From NCBI RefSeq assembly GCF_020447105.2, contig NZ_CP096184.1, positions 2,852,001 through 2,916,000 of the forward strand: a DNA stretch of 64,000 bases, given 5' to 3'. Both the position numbers and the translations under genes were made by a program. This document shows, one piece after another, positions 28,515 through 36,690 of this stretch. Below the pieces are notes generated by a model, which saw nothing but the letters and a program-made list of their open reading frames with translations, was not told where the DNA came from and did no database searches. Source of the DNA: Demequina sp. TMPB413 (GTDB lineage Bacteria > Actinomycetota > Actinomycetes > Actinomycetales > Demequinaceae). Position 1 is the stretch's first letter; each line of letters starts with the position of its first letter.

Positions 28515-29999
28515 ATGGCCATTTTGACAATCCTCATCGCCGTCCCCGCCGTCGCGGGCATCGCCCTGCTCACGGTGCCTCAGTTGCGCGGCTACGCCCG
28601 CGAGTTCGCGCTCGGCGTCGCGGTGCTGGAGTTCTTCCTCGCCGTCGGCATGCTCATGGCTTTCGACCGGGGCGCTGCTGGCGAGATCCAGTTCTCCGAG
28701 ACCTACGCATGGATCCCACAGATCGGCGCCAGCTGGGCGCTGGGCGTCAACGGCATCGGGCTCAGCCTGATTCTGTTGTCAGTGGTGCTCACGCCGTTGA
28801 CGATGCTCGCGGGCTGGAACGAGGACGTCGCCGAGTCGCGCAGAGCTCAGTACTACGGGCTCATCCTGATCAGCCTCGCGTTCATGGTGGGCATCTTCGC
28901 CGCACGCGACGTCTTCCTGTTCTACGTGATGTTCGAGGCGATGCTGATCCCGCTGTACTTCCTCATCGGCTCCTTCGGTGGCGAGCAACGCCGCTATGCC
29001 GCGGTGAAGTTCCTCATCTACTCGCTGCTCGGCGGACTCATCATGCTGGTGGCCGTCATCGCGCTGTTTATCGCGGGGCCTGGCGGCGAACAGGGCTTCC
29101 TCACGGCCAACCTCACCGGTCTGACGTTTGACGAGCCGTGGATCGAGAACCTCCTGTTCCTTGGCTTCTTCATCGCCTTCGCGATCAAGGCGCCCATGGT
29201 GCCCGTCCACACGTGGCTGCCCACGGTCGCGGAGTCCGCGCGCGCCGGCACCACGGCGCTGCTGGTCGCGGTGCTCGACAAGGTGGGCACCTTCGGCATG
29301 CTGACCTTGTGCCTCATGCTGTTCCCCGGCGCCTCGCAGTGGGCGGCGCCGGTGATCATCGTGTTCGCGGTCATCTCGGTGATCTACGGGGCGCTCGCCG
29401 CGATCGGTCAAGACAACATGTTCCGCCTGGTGGCGTTCACCTCCGTCAGCCACTTCGGCATCATGGTGCTCGGCATCTTCGCGTTCACCCGCACCTCGGT
29501 GGAGGGTGCCACCTTCTACATGCTCAGTCACGGACTGTCGACGGGAGCGTTGTTCCTGCTGGTCGGCTTCCTGGTCAAGCGCCACGGCACCGCTTCCGTT
29601 GGGGCGTTCGGCGGTCTGCAGCGAGTGGTGCCGGTCTTCGCGGGAACCTTCCTCATCGTCGGCCTGTCCGCGCTGGCGCTTCCCGGTATGGCGCCCTTCG
29701 CCTCCGAGATCATGGTGCTCATCGGTGCCTACGAGGCAACCCGTTGGGGCGTCATCATCGCCGCTCTCGGCGTGATTCTCGCGGCCCTGTACATCCTGCT
29801 CATGTACAAGAAGGTCTTCACCGGGCCCACTCCAGAGGCCATGGAACCCACCACGGAGCTCTCGCTCACGGAGCGCGTGGTCATTTGGCCGCTCATCGCG
29901 GCCATGCTGGTGCTCGGTTTTGTCCCGGCGCTCGCGGTGGACTACTTCAAGGATCCGAGCGCGGCCATCGTCGTCAGCATTGAGGAGGCGGGGCAGTGA
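28515..29999 (+). CDS. nuoM: NADH-quinone oxidoreductase subunit M (proton pump)
   Basis: This 494-residue antiporter-like subunit has about 14 hydrophobic helices. The conserved channel glutamate is in FYVMFEAMLIPLYFLIG, and KAPMVPVHTWLPTVAESARAG is the classic NuoM/NuoL signature. It lies between nuoL and nuoN; the stop overlaps the nuoN GTG (GTGA). Confidence 0.96.
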   Translation: MAILTILIAVPAVAGIALLTVPQLRGYAREFALGVAVLEFFLAVGMLMAFDRGAAGEIQFSETYAWIPQIGASWALGVNGIGLSLILLSVVLTPLTMLAGWNEDVAESRRAQYYGLILISLAFMVGIFAARDVFLFYVMFEAMLIPLYFLIGSFGGEQRRYAAVKFLIYSLLGGLIMLVAVIALFIAGPGGEQGFLTANLTGLTFDEPWIENLLFLGFFIAFAIKAPMVPVHTWLPTVAESARAGTTALLVAVLDKVGTFGMLTLCLMLFPGASQWAAPVIIVFAVISVIYGALAAIGQDNMFRLVAFTSVSHFGIMVLGIFAFTRTSVEGATFYMLSHGLSTGALFLLVGFLVKRHGTASVGAFGGLQRVVPVFAGTFLIVGLSALALPGMAPFASEIMVLIGAYEATRWGVIIAALGVILAALYILLMYKKVFTGPTPEAMEPTTELSLTERVVIWPLIAAMLVLGFVPALAVDYFKDPSAAIVVSIEEAGQ

Positions 30000-31579
30000 C
30001 CTACAACGTTCCCGAGATCGCGTGGGCGCCGCTTGCGCCCATCATCATCGTGCTCGTGGCCGGTGCCATCGGTGTGCTGCTCGGGGCGTTCATCCGCACC
30101 GTGGCAGTGCGGCGCACCGCGCAGCTCCAACTGTCGATCGTCGCGCTCATCGCGGCGCTGTTCGCGATCGTGTGGCAGTGGGTCGCCATCGAGAGTGGCG
30201 GCGTGGTGGTGCTCAACACCATGATCTACCTGGACCGCCAGGCGCTCGCGTGGCAGTTCCTGCTGGTGGTCTTCGCTATCGGTGGCGTCGCACTCTTCGC
30301 AGACAGGGGCAAGGAAGACGAGGACCCCTTCACCCCGCTCGGCTCCGTCGCCCCCGGATCTTCTGAGGAGACGGTCGCGCGCCGCAAGGGTCTCGCCGTG
30401 ACCGAAGTGTTCCCGCTCGCCCTACTCGCCACGGGCGGCATGATGCTCTTCGCCACGGTCAATGACCTGGTGTTCCTGTTCGTGGCGCTCGAACTGTTCT
30501 CGTTGCCGCTGTACATCCTCGTGGCCCTGGCGCGCAGGCGTCGGCTGCTCAGCCAGGAGGCCTCGCTCAAGTACTTCCTGCTCGGAGCCTTCTCGTCCGC
30601 GATCTTCCTCTTTGGTGTCGCGCTGCTCTATGGCGCCACCGAGACCACCGGCATGCGAGAGATGTTGGGCCTGTACCACCCAGAACGCCACACGCTGGTG
30701 CTGCTCGGTCTGTTCATGGTGCTCGTGGGCCTGCTGTTCAAGATCGGCGCGGTGCCGTTCCACCTGTGGGTGCCAGATGCCTACCAGGGCGCCCCGTCGG
30801 CCGTCACCGCCTTCATGGCAGCCGCCACCAAGGCCGCTGCGGTCGCGGCGCTCGCGCGGCTGTCCTACCTGGTGCTCTACCGCTTCGCGTGGGACCTGAA
30901 CTGGGTGATCTGGACCGTCGCGATCGCGTCGATGGTGTTCGGCACCGTGCTCGCGATCGTGCAAACCGACGTCAAGCGCATGCTCGCCTACTCCTCCGTG
31001 GCCCACGCCGGCTTCATCCTGGTCGCGTTCGCAGGCTTCTCGCCGCTCGCGCTCTCGGCCCTCCCGTTCTACCTGGCCACGTACGGCATCGCGACGCTCG
31101 GCGCCTTCGCCGTGGTCACCCAGGTGCGCGAGCTCACGCCAGACGGCGCCGTCGGTGCCGAGGCCACTCGCCTCGGTCAATGGGCAGGGCTTGGCAAGCG
31201 CAGCCCGTTGCTCGCAGTCGCGATGTCGCTGTTCTTGCTGTCCTTCGCCGGCATCCCGCTCACGGCGGGCTTCGTGGGCAAGTTCGTGGTGTTCCGCGCG
31301 GCTCTCGAGCAGGGCGCCTGGCCGCTCGTGGTCGTGGCCGTGCTCGCGTCGGCCGCCGCGGTGTTCTTCTACATCCGCTTGGCCGTCCTCATGTTCTTCA
31401 CCGACGCCCCCGACGACACAAGCCCTCGCGTCGAGGTGCGTGCCACCGGCATCGGCCGCGGTGTCGCGATCGTTGCCGCGGTCATCGTGCTGGTGCTGGG
31501 TGTCATGCCCTCCGGCGCGCTCGACCTTGCCGACGACGCTGGCGTGCTGCTCGCGCCCGCCGCCGTCACGGGCGGGTAG
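29996..31579 (+). CDS. nuoN: NADH-quinone oxidoreductase subunit N (proton pump)
   Basis: A 527-residue antiporter-like subunit with about 14 hydrophobic helices, including FVALELFSLPLYILVALAR and KIGAVPFHLWVPDAYQGAP, the NuoN versions of the channel motifs. It ends the nuo operon. A polyprenyl synthase gene begins 12 nt after its stop, which suggests the two are co-transcribed. Confidence 0.96.
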   Translation: MTYNVPEIAWAPLAPIIIVLVAGAIGVLLGAFIRTVAVRRTAQLQLSIVALIAALFAIVWQWVAIESGGVVVLNTMIYLDRQALAWQFLLVVFAIGGVALFADRGKEDEDPFTPLGSVAPGSSEETVARRKGLAVTEVFPLALLATGGMMLFATVNDLVFLFVALELFSLPLYILVALARRRRLLSQEASLKYFLLGAFSSAIFLFGVALLYGATETTGMREMLGLYHPERHTLVLLGLFMVLVGLLFKIGAVPFHLWVPDAYQGAPSAVTAFMAAATKAAAVAALARLSYLVLYRFAWDLNWVIWTVAIASMVFGTVLAIVQTDVKRMLAYSSVAHAGFILVAFAGFSPLALSALPFYLATYGIATLGAFAVVTQVRELTPDGAVGAEATRLGQWAGLGKRSPLLAVAMSLFLLSFAGIPLTAGFVGKFVVFRAALEQGAWPLVVVAVLASAAAVFFYIRLAVLMFFTDAPDDTSPRVEVRATGIGRGVAIVAAVIVLVLGVMPSGALDLADDAGVLLAPAAVTGG

Positions 31580-31591
31580 GCGAGGCTCGCT

Positions 31592-32587
31592 ATGGCTCTG
31601 CCGATCGGCAACGCCGCGCTCGAGGCATCGATCTCTCCCAGGCTCGCGCTCATCGAGGAGCGATTGCGGGACGCGGTCGCGCAGTCTGACAGGCTTGCCG
31701 ACGCCACCTCGCGTCACCTGGTCGACGCGGGGGGCAAGCGGCTACGGCCCATGCTCGCGCTGCTCACCGCCCAGTTGGGCGACGCCGCGCGGCCGGAGGT
31801 GCTCGACGCCGCCGTGGTGGTCGAGCTGACCCACCTCGCGACGCTGTATCACGACGACGTCATGGACTCCGCTCCCACCAGGCGCGGCGCCCCCGCAGCC
31901 CACGAGGTGTGGGGCAACTCCGTGGCGATCCTCACGGGCGACCTGTTGTTCGCTCGGGCATCGTCCGTGGTGGCCGGGCTCGGGCCGGAGGCGGTCCGCA
32001 TCCAGGCCTCGACCTTCGAGCGGCTGTGCCTTGGCCAGCTGCACGAGACGGTGGGGCCCGCCGACGGCGAGGACGCCGTGCTGCACTATCTGCAGGTCCT
32101 GGCCGACAAGACGGGCTCGCTGATCGCCACGTCGGCACGCTTTGGTGCGATGTTCGCCGGTTGCGACCGTGCCATCGTGGAGCAGGTCACGCACTACGGC
32201 GAGCTCGCGGGCGTCGCGTTCCAGATCGCCGACGACGTGCTAGACATCCGCTCCGAAGGCGACGTCTCCGGCAAGACTCCCGGCACCGACCTGCGCGAGG
32301 GCGTCGCGACGATGCCGGTGCTGTTGTTGCGCCAACGTGCCGCCGGGCCAGACGGTACCGAGGACGACGAGGCCCTGCTGGCGGACATCGCCGGTGACCT
32401 CACGGACGACGCTGTCCTGGCCGACGTGGTGGCTCGCCTGCGTGCTCATCCTGTGCTCGAGGAGACCGCGGCTTTGGCCACGGAGTGGAGCCAGCAGGCG
32501 ATGGCCGCGATCGAGGGACTGCCTGACGGAGAGGTCAGGGACGCGCTGATCGCGTTCGCCAAGGCACTGGTGGCCCGCGCGGCGTAG
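31592..32587 (+). CDS. All-trans polyprenyl diphosphate synthase (menaquinone side chain)
   Basis: The 331-residue trans-prenyltransferase shows both Asp-rich motifs: the first in LYHDDVMDSAPTRRG (about residues 86-100) and the second in QIADDVLDI (about 211-219). It condenses isopentenyl diphosphate with an allylic primer. The bulky or small residues before the first motif do not let me fix the chain length. Its place 12 nt after nuoN and near menA and the menJ-like gene makes the menaquinone tail (hepta- to nona-prenyl) the likely product. No promoter is evident in the gap. Confidence 0.9.
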   Translation: MALPIGNAALEASISPRLALIEERLRDAVAQSDRLADATSRHLVDAGGKRLRPMLALLTAQLGDAARPEVLDAAVVVELTHLATLYHDDVMDSAPTRRGAPAAHEVWGNSVAILTGDLLFARASSVVAGLGPEAVRIQASTFERLCLGQLHETVGPADGEDAVLHYLQVLADKTGSLIATSARFGAMFAGCDRAIVEQVTHYGELAGVAFQIADDVLDIRSEGDVSGKTPGTDLREGVATMPVLLLRQRAAGPDGTEDDEALLADIAGDLTDDAVLADVVARLRAHPVLEETAALATEWSQQAMAAIEGLPDGEVRDALIAFAKALVARAA

Positions 32588-32625
32588 ATTCTGGCTCCCG
32601 CCTGCGGCATGGGGGAACTCCCGGT

Positions 32626-32631
32626 TACGCT
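32626..32631 (+). promoter_or_regulatory. Leaderless -10 box for the O-methyltransferase
   Basis: TACGCT lies 6 nt before the ATG at 32638. Confidence 0.5.
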
Positions 32632-32637
32632 CGGGTC

Positions 32638-33315
32638 ATGACTGACTTGTCCCCGCCATCGTCCGAGCGTGCCCATCAGGTTGACGCGTACCTGGAATCC
32701 CTGTTCGTGGACGCTGACTCCACCGCCGCAGCCGTGCTCAAGGCGCAGCGAGACGCGAGCCTTCCCGACATCGCCGTGAGCCCCATGCACGCGCGGTTGC
32801 TCGGCATCCTGGCCCGCAGCATCGGCGCCACCACAGTGGTTGAATTCGGTACGCTCGGCGGCTACTCGACCCTGCATCTGGCTCGATCCGTACCGCCGAA
32901 CGGCCGCGTCATCACTCACGAGCGCGACGCGGGGCATGCCGAGGTCGCCCGCACAAGCTTGGAGAAGGCGGGCGTTGGCCACAAGGTCACCATCCGCATC
33001 GGCCAAGCGTTTGACCACATCCCCGCGCTCGCGGACGACGCTCCCGTCGATCTCACATTCATTGATGCGGACAAGCGCTCCAACACCGCGTACTTCGAGG
33101 CGGCGCTCGCGGTCTCGCGGCCGGGCAGCCTGATTGTGGTTGACAACGTGGTGCACGGGGGCGACCTGGCAGATCTGGACAACGAGGACGAGTACGCCAC
33201 GGGCGCGCGCGCCGTGGTCGAGCTCGCCGCGCGCGACCCAAGGGTCGAGGCAACCGTGATCCAAACCGTGGGACGCAAGGGCTACGACGGCCTGCTCATC
33301 GCGACAGTCCTCTAG
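32638..33315 (+). CDS. SAM-dependent O-methyltransferase, family 3 (CCoAOMT-like)
   Basis: A 225-residue Rossmann-fold methyltransferase with the SAM loop TTVVEFGTLGGYSTLHLA (about residues 65-82), the acidic THERD, the metal and catalytic stretch LTFIDADKRSNTAYFE (about 138-153) and VVDNVVHGG. The family methylates catechol-like or other small hydroxylated substrates; the real substrate is unknown. The TAG stop is the TAG inside the CTAG target of the adjoining IS481 element, so the insertion left the protein intact. Confidence 0.85.
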   Translation: MTDLSPPSSERAHQVDAYLESLFVDADSTAAAVLKAQRDASLPDIAVSPMHARLLGILARSIGATTVVEFGTLGGYSTLHLARSVPPNGRVITHERDAGHAEVARTSLEKAGVGHKVTIRIGQAFDHIPALADDAPVDLTFIDADKRSNTAYFEAALAVSRPGSLIVVDNVVHGGDLADLDNEDEYATGARAVVELAARDPRVEATVIQTVGRKGYDGLLIATVL

Positions 33316-34304
33316 GTGTAGTGCTCAGGCAGGTTGCTTAATCGGGTGATGGGTGGGACTTTGCCGATGGCGGAGTGTTGCCTGTGGTGATTGTAGAAGT
33401 GGATCCAGGCGGGTAGGGCTGCTCGGCGGGCCTTTTCGGTGTTGTAGTGCTTCGCGTAGGCCCAACCGTCGGCCATCGTGCGGTGAAGGCGTTCGATCTT
33501 GCCGTTGGTTTGGGGCCGGTAGGGGCGGGTGCGGCGGTGTTTGATCCCGAGGTCGCGGCAGGCCTCACGCCAGGCGTGGGAGCGGTAGCAGCTGTCATTG
33601 TCTGACAGGACGGCTTCGACGTGGATGCCGTGGGTTGTGAACCAGGCAACCGCTCGGTGGAGGACACCGGTGGCGGTGGCGGCGGTCTCGTCGCCGTGGA
33701 TCTCGGCATACGCGACGCGGGAGTGGTCATCGATGACGGTGTGAACGTAGGCGTGGCCGAGGACCGCGTGTCGTGTGGCATTGCGCCTCACACCGACGGT
33801 GGTGCGCTTGTTCTTTCCGCCTTGCTGTCTGCCAACGTATCTCCAACCCCCACCATCAGGGATGTTGCCCAGCTTCTTCACGTCGACGTGGATCATTGAT
33901 CCGGGGTGGTCGTGCTCGTAACAGCGGATCACCTCACCGGTGCGCACGTCCACATGTGACAGGCGGTTGAAGCGACATCGTTTCAACACCGCGTAAACGG
34001 TCGAAGCGGGGATACCTGTGCGGGACGCAATCTCGACCGGCCCGACACGTTTCTTGATGCGCACGTGCACGATTTTGCGCACCAACGGCTGAGCAGTCTT
34101 GGTCGGTGATCGGTGCGGGCGGGATGAACGATCGTCCATACCCGCCCTGCCCATCTCCGCATACCGGCGCACCCACTTCGACGCCGTGGGATACGACACC
34201 CTGAAGAACCTCGCCGCTTCAGCGACCGACCAGCCTTCCTCCACCACGAGACGACCGATCCTGGCCCGATGCACGGGAGTCAAAGCAGTATTGGCGTGAG
34301 ACAC
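33312..34304 (-). CDS. IS481-family transposase whose stop codon lies in the target site
   Basis: A 330-residue DDE transposase. An N-terminal helix-turn-helix (WSVAEAARFFRVSYPTASKWVRRY, about residues 19-42) is followed by a second DNA-binding domain. The catalytic core has its Asp residues in MIHVDVKKLGN and VLSDNDSCY and its Glu in PQTNGKIERLHRTM. It appears intact. The last codons read CAC TAC ACC TAG: the element ends within the ACC codon and the TAG comes from the flanking CTAG target. A 59-bp copy of this 3' end recurs at 41009. Confidence 0.9.
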   Translation of the reverse strand: MSHANTALTPVHRARIGRLVVEEGWSVAEAARFFRVSYPTASKWVRRYAEMGRAGMDDRSSRPHRSPTKTAQPLVRKIVHVRIKKRVGPVEIASRTGIPASTVYAVLKRCRFNRLSHVDVRTGEVIRCYEHDHPGSMIHVDVKKLGNIPDGGGWRYVGRQQGGKNKRTTVGVRRNATRHAVLGHAYVHTVIDDHSRVAYAEIHGDETAATATGVLHRAVAWFTTHGIHVEAVLSDNDSCYRSHAWREACRDLGIKHRRTRPYRPQTNGKIERLHRTMADGWAYAKHYNTEKARRAALPAWIHFYNHHRQHSAIGKVPPITRLSNLPEHYT

Positions 34305-34402
34305 GAGAACCTCCGGGTTCAGAGCAGTGAACTAGAAAGCACCACTCTGCCCGGAGGTTCTCCCCACCACCCAGAAATCAAACGACGTCCCTGAGCACTA
34401 CG
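33317..34402 (-). mobile_element. IS481-family insertion sequence
   Basis: The left end starts TGTAGTGCTCAGG at 33317 and the right end is its complement, CCTGAGCACTAC, at 34390-34401, a 12-bp perfect terminal match. It carries one full-length transposase gene. The left flank TCTAGG (33311-33316) fits the NCTAGN target known for IS481. The right flank (GTTAGG at 34403-34408) matches it at only 4 of 6 bases, so the ends may not derive from one simple insertion. Confidence 0.85.
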
Positions 34403-34498
34403 GTTAGGCGTTCCGAGCGTGATGGGCGCCACCGCGACCAGACCTCTTGCGGACCGTCCCTGACACAGCACTGAACCGTCTCCGGTTTCTTGCCGCTT

Positions 34499-35446
34499 CT
34501 ATGCGGGTGCCAGCACCGGTGGTGTTGGCGTGGTGATGTCAGCGTAGTAGGCGGCCTCGAACTCGTCGGGCGGGGTGTCTCCAAGGCGGGAGTGCAGGCG
34601 GTGTTGGTTGTACCAATCGACCCAGGCCATCGTGACCCACTCGACGTCCTCGAGACGCTTCAGTGGGCCATCCCGAAACGGCGAGTCGTCACGGATTGCT
34701 TCGTTCTTGAACAGCCCGATGGTTGACTCCGCCAGGGCATTGTCGTAAGCATCACCGATAGAACCGATCGATGCTGCGATGCCCTCGAGCGCGAGGGTTT
34801 CGGCGAACGCCACGGAGGTGAACTGGCTGCCTGCGTCCGAATGGTGCACGAGGCCGTCGCCGACGGGGTGGTCGGCATGGTTGCGTCGCCATAGTCCCAT
34901 CCGTAGCGCGGTCGTCACCAGCGGCGTGGTCTTCGTCATTGATGCGTGCCAGCCGACGATGGCGCGCGAGTAGCAGTCGATGACGAACGACACGTAGGCG
35001 AAGCCGGCCCAGGTCCTGACATAGGTGAAGTCCGCGACCCACCGCCGGTTTGGTGCAGGGGCGGTGAAGTCACGATCCAGCAGATCCGGAGCACGGGTGG
35101 TGTTCTTGTCGGGCACGGTGGTGCGGATCCCACGACCGCGGGTCCGACCGTTCATGCCCAGTTCACGCATCAGCCTGTCGACTTGCCGGGCGCCGACGTC
35201 GAGCCCGTTGCGACGCAGATGCGAGACCATCTTGCGCCGCCCATACATCCCCTCCGGAGTCCCCGTGAGTTCGAGCAGCGCGTCGATCACGACCGCGTCG
35301 CCGCGATCACGCAGCGACGCGTCACGGCTTTTCATGGCCCGATATGTTCGTGCGGCAACCTGTACGCCCTGCTCACGCAGGACGGCACAGATCGACCCGA
35401 CCGCACGACCCTTGGCCCGCTGCTCATCGATGAACGCGACAATCAA
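34499..35446 (-). CDS. IS3-family transposase, orfB (DDE integrase domain)
   Basis: The 315-residue protein has an HTH_21-type N-terminus (GMYGRRKMVSHLRRNG) and the retroviral-integrase-like core with RRWVADFTYVRT (first Asp), GLVHHSDAGSQFTS (second Asp) and NALAESTIGLFKNE (Glu). It appears complete. It overlaps orfA by 4 nt (ATGA), so it could be made by coupled re-initiation or by -1 frameshifting into a fusion transposase. Confidence 0.92.
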   Translation of the reverse strand: MIVAFIDEQRAKGRAVGSICAVLREQGVQVAARTYRAMKSRDASLRDRGDAVVIDALLELTGTPEGMYGRRKMVSHLRRNGLDVGARQVDRLMRELGMNGRTRGRGIRTTVPDKNTTRAPDLLDRDFTAPAPNRRWVADFTYVRTWAGFAYVSFVIDCYSRAIVGWHASMTKTTPLVTTALRMGLWRRNHADHPVGDGLVHHSDAGSQFTSVAFAETLALEGIAASIGSIGDAYDNALAESTIGLFKNEAIRDDSPFRDGPLKRLEDVEWVTMAWVDWYNQHRLHSRLGDTPPDEFEAAYYADITTPTPPVLAPA

Positions 35447-35754
35447 CGGCGTCGGGGGTCGAGTTCCCCGGCGAAGAAAACCGCAGCGTCCTTGAGAATC
35501 GCGTTGGCCTCACGGAGTTCACGGTTCTCTCGCTGGAGCGCACGAATGCGTTCCGACTCGCTTGAGCTGACACCGTGACGGTCGCCGGCATCGATCTGCG
35601 CTTGGCGCACCCAACGACGCAACGACTCAGCACCGAACCCGAGCCGACCAGCGACGCTCTGACACGCGACGGTCAGGTTCGGATACTCATCGAGGTGGTC
35701 AAGGACCAACCGCACAGCACGCTGCTTGGTGTCCTCGGGGATCTTCTTTGGCAT
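35443..35754 (-). CDS. IS3-family transposase, orfA (DNA-binding)
   Basis: A 103-residue protein with an N-terminal helix-turn-helix (IPEDTKQRAVRLVLDH, then AGRLGFGAESLRRWVRQAQ) and a C-terminal leucine-zipper-like helix (ERIRALQRENRELREANAILKDAAVFF, residues about 67-93), the usual orfA build. The ATG of MPKK is preferred to an in-frame Met further upstream because that one lies close to the terminal repeat. Confidence 0.9.
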   Translation of the reverse strand: MPKKIPEDTKQRAVRLVLDHLDEYPNLTVACQSVAGRLGFGAESLRRWVRQAQIDAGDRHGVSSSESERIRALQRENRELREANAILKDAAVFFAGELDPRRR

Positions 35755-35811
35755 GGTGTCTATCTTCCTTCCAGACTCGAAAGGAAGCGGCATCAAACCG
35801 GGGACGGTTCA

Positions 35812-35941
35812 CACTGCCAGCGCCGACCGCGTGTCGCCTCGGAAACGCCGCACCGTTGCTCCGGTGAGTGTCAGTGACGGTACGGTCGCGCTCGCCGAGA
35901 AGCTCGAGACCGCGATGAAGTACGAGCGCCTGGGGCGCTAA
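35812..35941 (+). pseudogene. 3' end of an unidentified gene next to IS3 copy A
   Basis: An open frame ends ALAEKLETAMKYERLGR and a TAA at 35939. Upstream, across the IS3 insertion, the frame meets a stop within a few codons, so only about 40 codons remain. Codon use looks normal for the genome. Its last 24 bases (35917-35940) recur at 40983-41006. I cannot identify the parent gene; a glycosyltransferase or polysaccharide gene is possible from the neighbour. Confidence 0.45.
35917..35940 (+). repeat. 24-bp direct repeat, left copy
   Basis: Begins GAAGTACGAGCGCC and ends GGCGCTA. It matches 40983-41006 at 23 of 24 bases in the same orientation, 5066 bp away. The core AGCGCCTGRGGCGCT is itself a dyad. 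The pair brackets the truncated glycosyltransferase and the exporter cassette. Confidence 0.85.
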
Positions 35942-36183
35942 CCCTCCGCTGCCGACGCTCGAGCCGTGCCGGCCTGGTCGAACAGGGCCGCATAGACGTC
36001 GGCCACTGCCGACACGTCGAAACGCAAGGCGCGGTCTGCTGCCGCGAGGCCCATCGCCACGGTTGTCGCGCGATTCCCGATGAGTTGTGTCAGCGCGGGG
36101 GTGAGTTCTGGCGATCGGGCGGTGAAGCCCGCTCCCTGGGCGTGGCTGCCTCCTCTGCGCTGGCCCTGCCGTGGGGTGTGAGG
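35938..36183 (-). pseudogene. Truncated glycosyltransferase, C-terminal fragment
   Basis: On the minus strand an open frame reads GGSHAQGAGFTARSPELTPA and continues with NRATTVAMGLAAADRALRF and VADVYAALFDQ to a TAG at 35940-35938. This resembles the last helices of GT4 glycosyltransferases, but the catalytic domains are absent. The stop overlaps the stop of the facing gene fragment. Frame and similarity fade upstream of about 36183, where the exporter promoter region begins. Probably a relic of a polysaccharide locus. Confidence 0.5.
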
Positions 36184-36200
36184 CGAGTGGTTTCCATCTT

Positions 36201-36229
36201 TTGACCGATTCAGCTGAAGCGAGTACCTT
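36201..36229 (+). promoter_or_regulatory. Candidate promoter of the exporter cassette
   Basis: TTGACC (36201-36206), a 17-bp spacer and TACCTT (36224-36229) lie about 50 bp before the start of the small secreted protein, in a stretch visibly richer in A+T than its surroundings. The -35 is close to consensus and the -10 is weak. Confidence 0.4.
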
Positions 36230-36277
36230 CATTTTTGCTGGGGAGTGTCGATGAAATTCGAGATTGGGGAAAGCATC

Positions 36278-36607
36278 ATGAATGGAATCCGACGGAAGAT
36301 TGGGGTCGCGGTAGCGACCGGGGCAATCGTCTTTCTGGTGGCGGCGCCCGCCTCTGCGGCGACATCGAGTTGGTATTGGTCCAATCAGAGTCATGTGAAA
36401 GTGGGTAGTTGCTGGCTCACCATGCAGATCGCAAACAACAACGTCACGGTGATCGAAGAGGGCAGCAACGGTTGCCCCGGTACCGTCTACGCGCAGGCCA
36501 AGTGGACGAACGGCCAAAGTACCTACAACTCCGCCTGGGGCTGGGGCTCTGAGGTCGCGGTTGCTGGCCAATTTATGTCGGTCGCCGTTCGGGGACAGCA
36601 CTCGTAG
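36278..36607 (+). CDS. Small secreted two-cysteine protein (unknown family)
   Basis: A 109-residue precursor with a clear Sec signal peptide (MNGIRRK n-region, GVAVATGAIVFLVAA core, APASA cleavage near residue 27). The predicted mature chain of about 82 residues is rich in Trp, Ser, Asn and Gly and has two cysteines (SCWLTM and NGCPGT) that could form one disulfide. Upstream in-frame ATG at 36251 and GTG at 36245 would lengthen the n-region; GGGGA before 36278 favours the short start. I do not recognise the family. It heads a cassette with an ABC exporter, so a bacteriocin-like or signalling polypeptide is an inference only. Confidence 0.7.
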   Translation: MNGIRRKIGVAVATGAIVFLVAAPASAATSSWYWSNQSHVKVGSCWLTMQIANNNVTVIEEGSNGCPGTVYAQAKWTNGQSTYNSAWGWGSEVAVAGQFMSVAVRGQHS

Positions 36608-36639
36608 AGGTAGCGGCCTGTTCTTGTTCCTATTTAGTT

Positions 36640-36675
36640 GGCGGCGGCTTTTCTTTTTGGAGTCGCGCCGCCGCC
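36640..36675 (+). terminator. GC-rich stem-loop between the secreted protein gene and the lipoprotein genes
   Basis: GGCGGCGGC (36640-36648) pairs perfectly with GCCGCCGCC (36667-36675) across an 18-nt pyrimidine-rich loop. No T-run follows, so it may be a partial terminator or mRNA-stabilising hairpin that separates high expression of the first gene from lower expression of the transport genes. Confidence 0.45.
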
Positions 36676-36690
36676 AGAATTCAGGGTGTG

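Larger units (their letters stand above)
34473..35811 (-). mobile_element. IS3-family insertion sequence (copy A) with 3-bp target duplication
   Basis: Terminal inverted repeats TGAACCGTCTCCGGTTT (34473-34489) and its complement at 35795-35811 match at 16 of 17 positions, with the TGA...TCA ends usual for IS3. The 3-bp sequence CAC flanks both sides (34470-34472 and 35812-35814). The 1339-bp element carries overlapping orfA and orfB. Joining the flanks gives no intact gene, so it landed in DNA that was already disrupted or noncoding. Confidence 0.9.

Noticed and set aside
35443..35446. Obligatory -1 frameshift site for IS3 copy A
   Set aside because: No slippery heptamer is evident at the junction. 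The ATGA overlap allows coupled re-initiation, so a frameshift is possible but not supported.
36278..36607. Assignment of the small secreted protein to the lactococcin 972 bacteriocin family
   Set aside because: The signal peptide, size and nearby ABC genes resemble such loci, but the mature sequence does not show the family's spacing of Trp, Gly and His, and it has two cysteines. Left as unknown.
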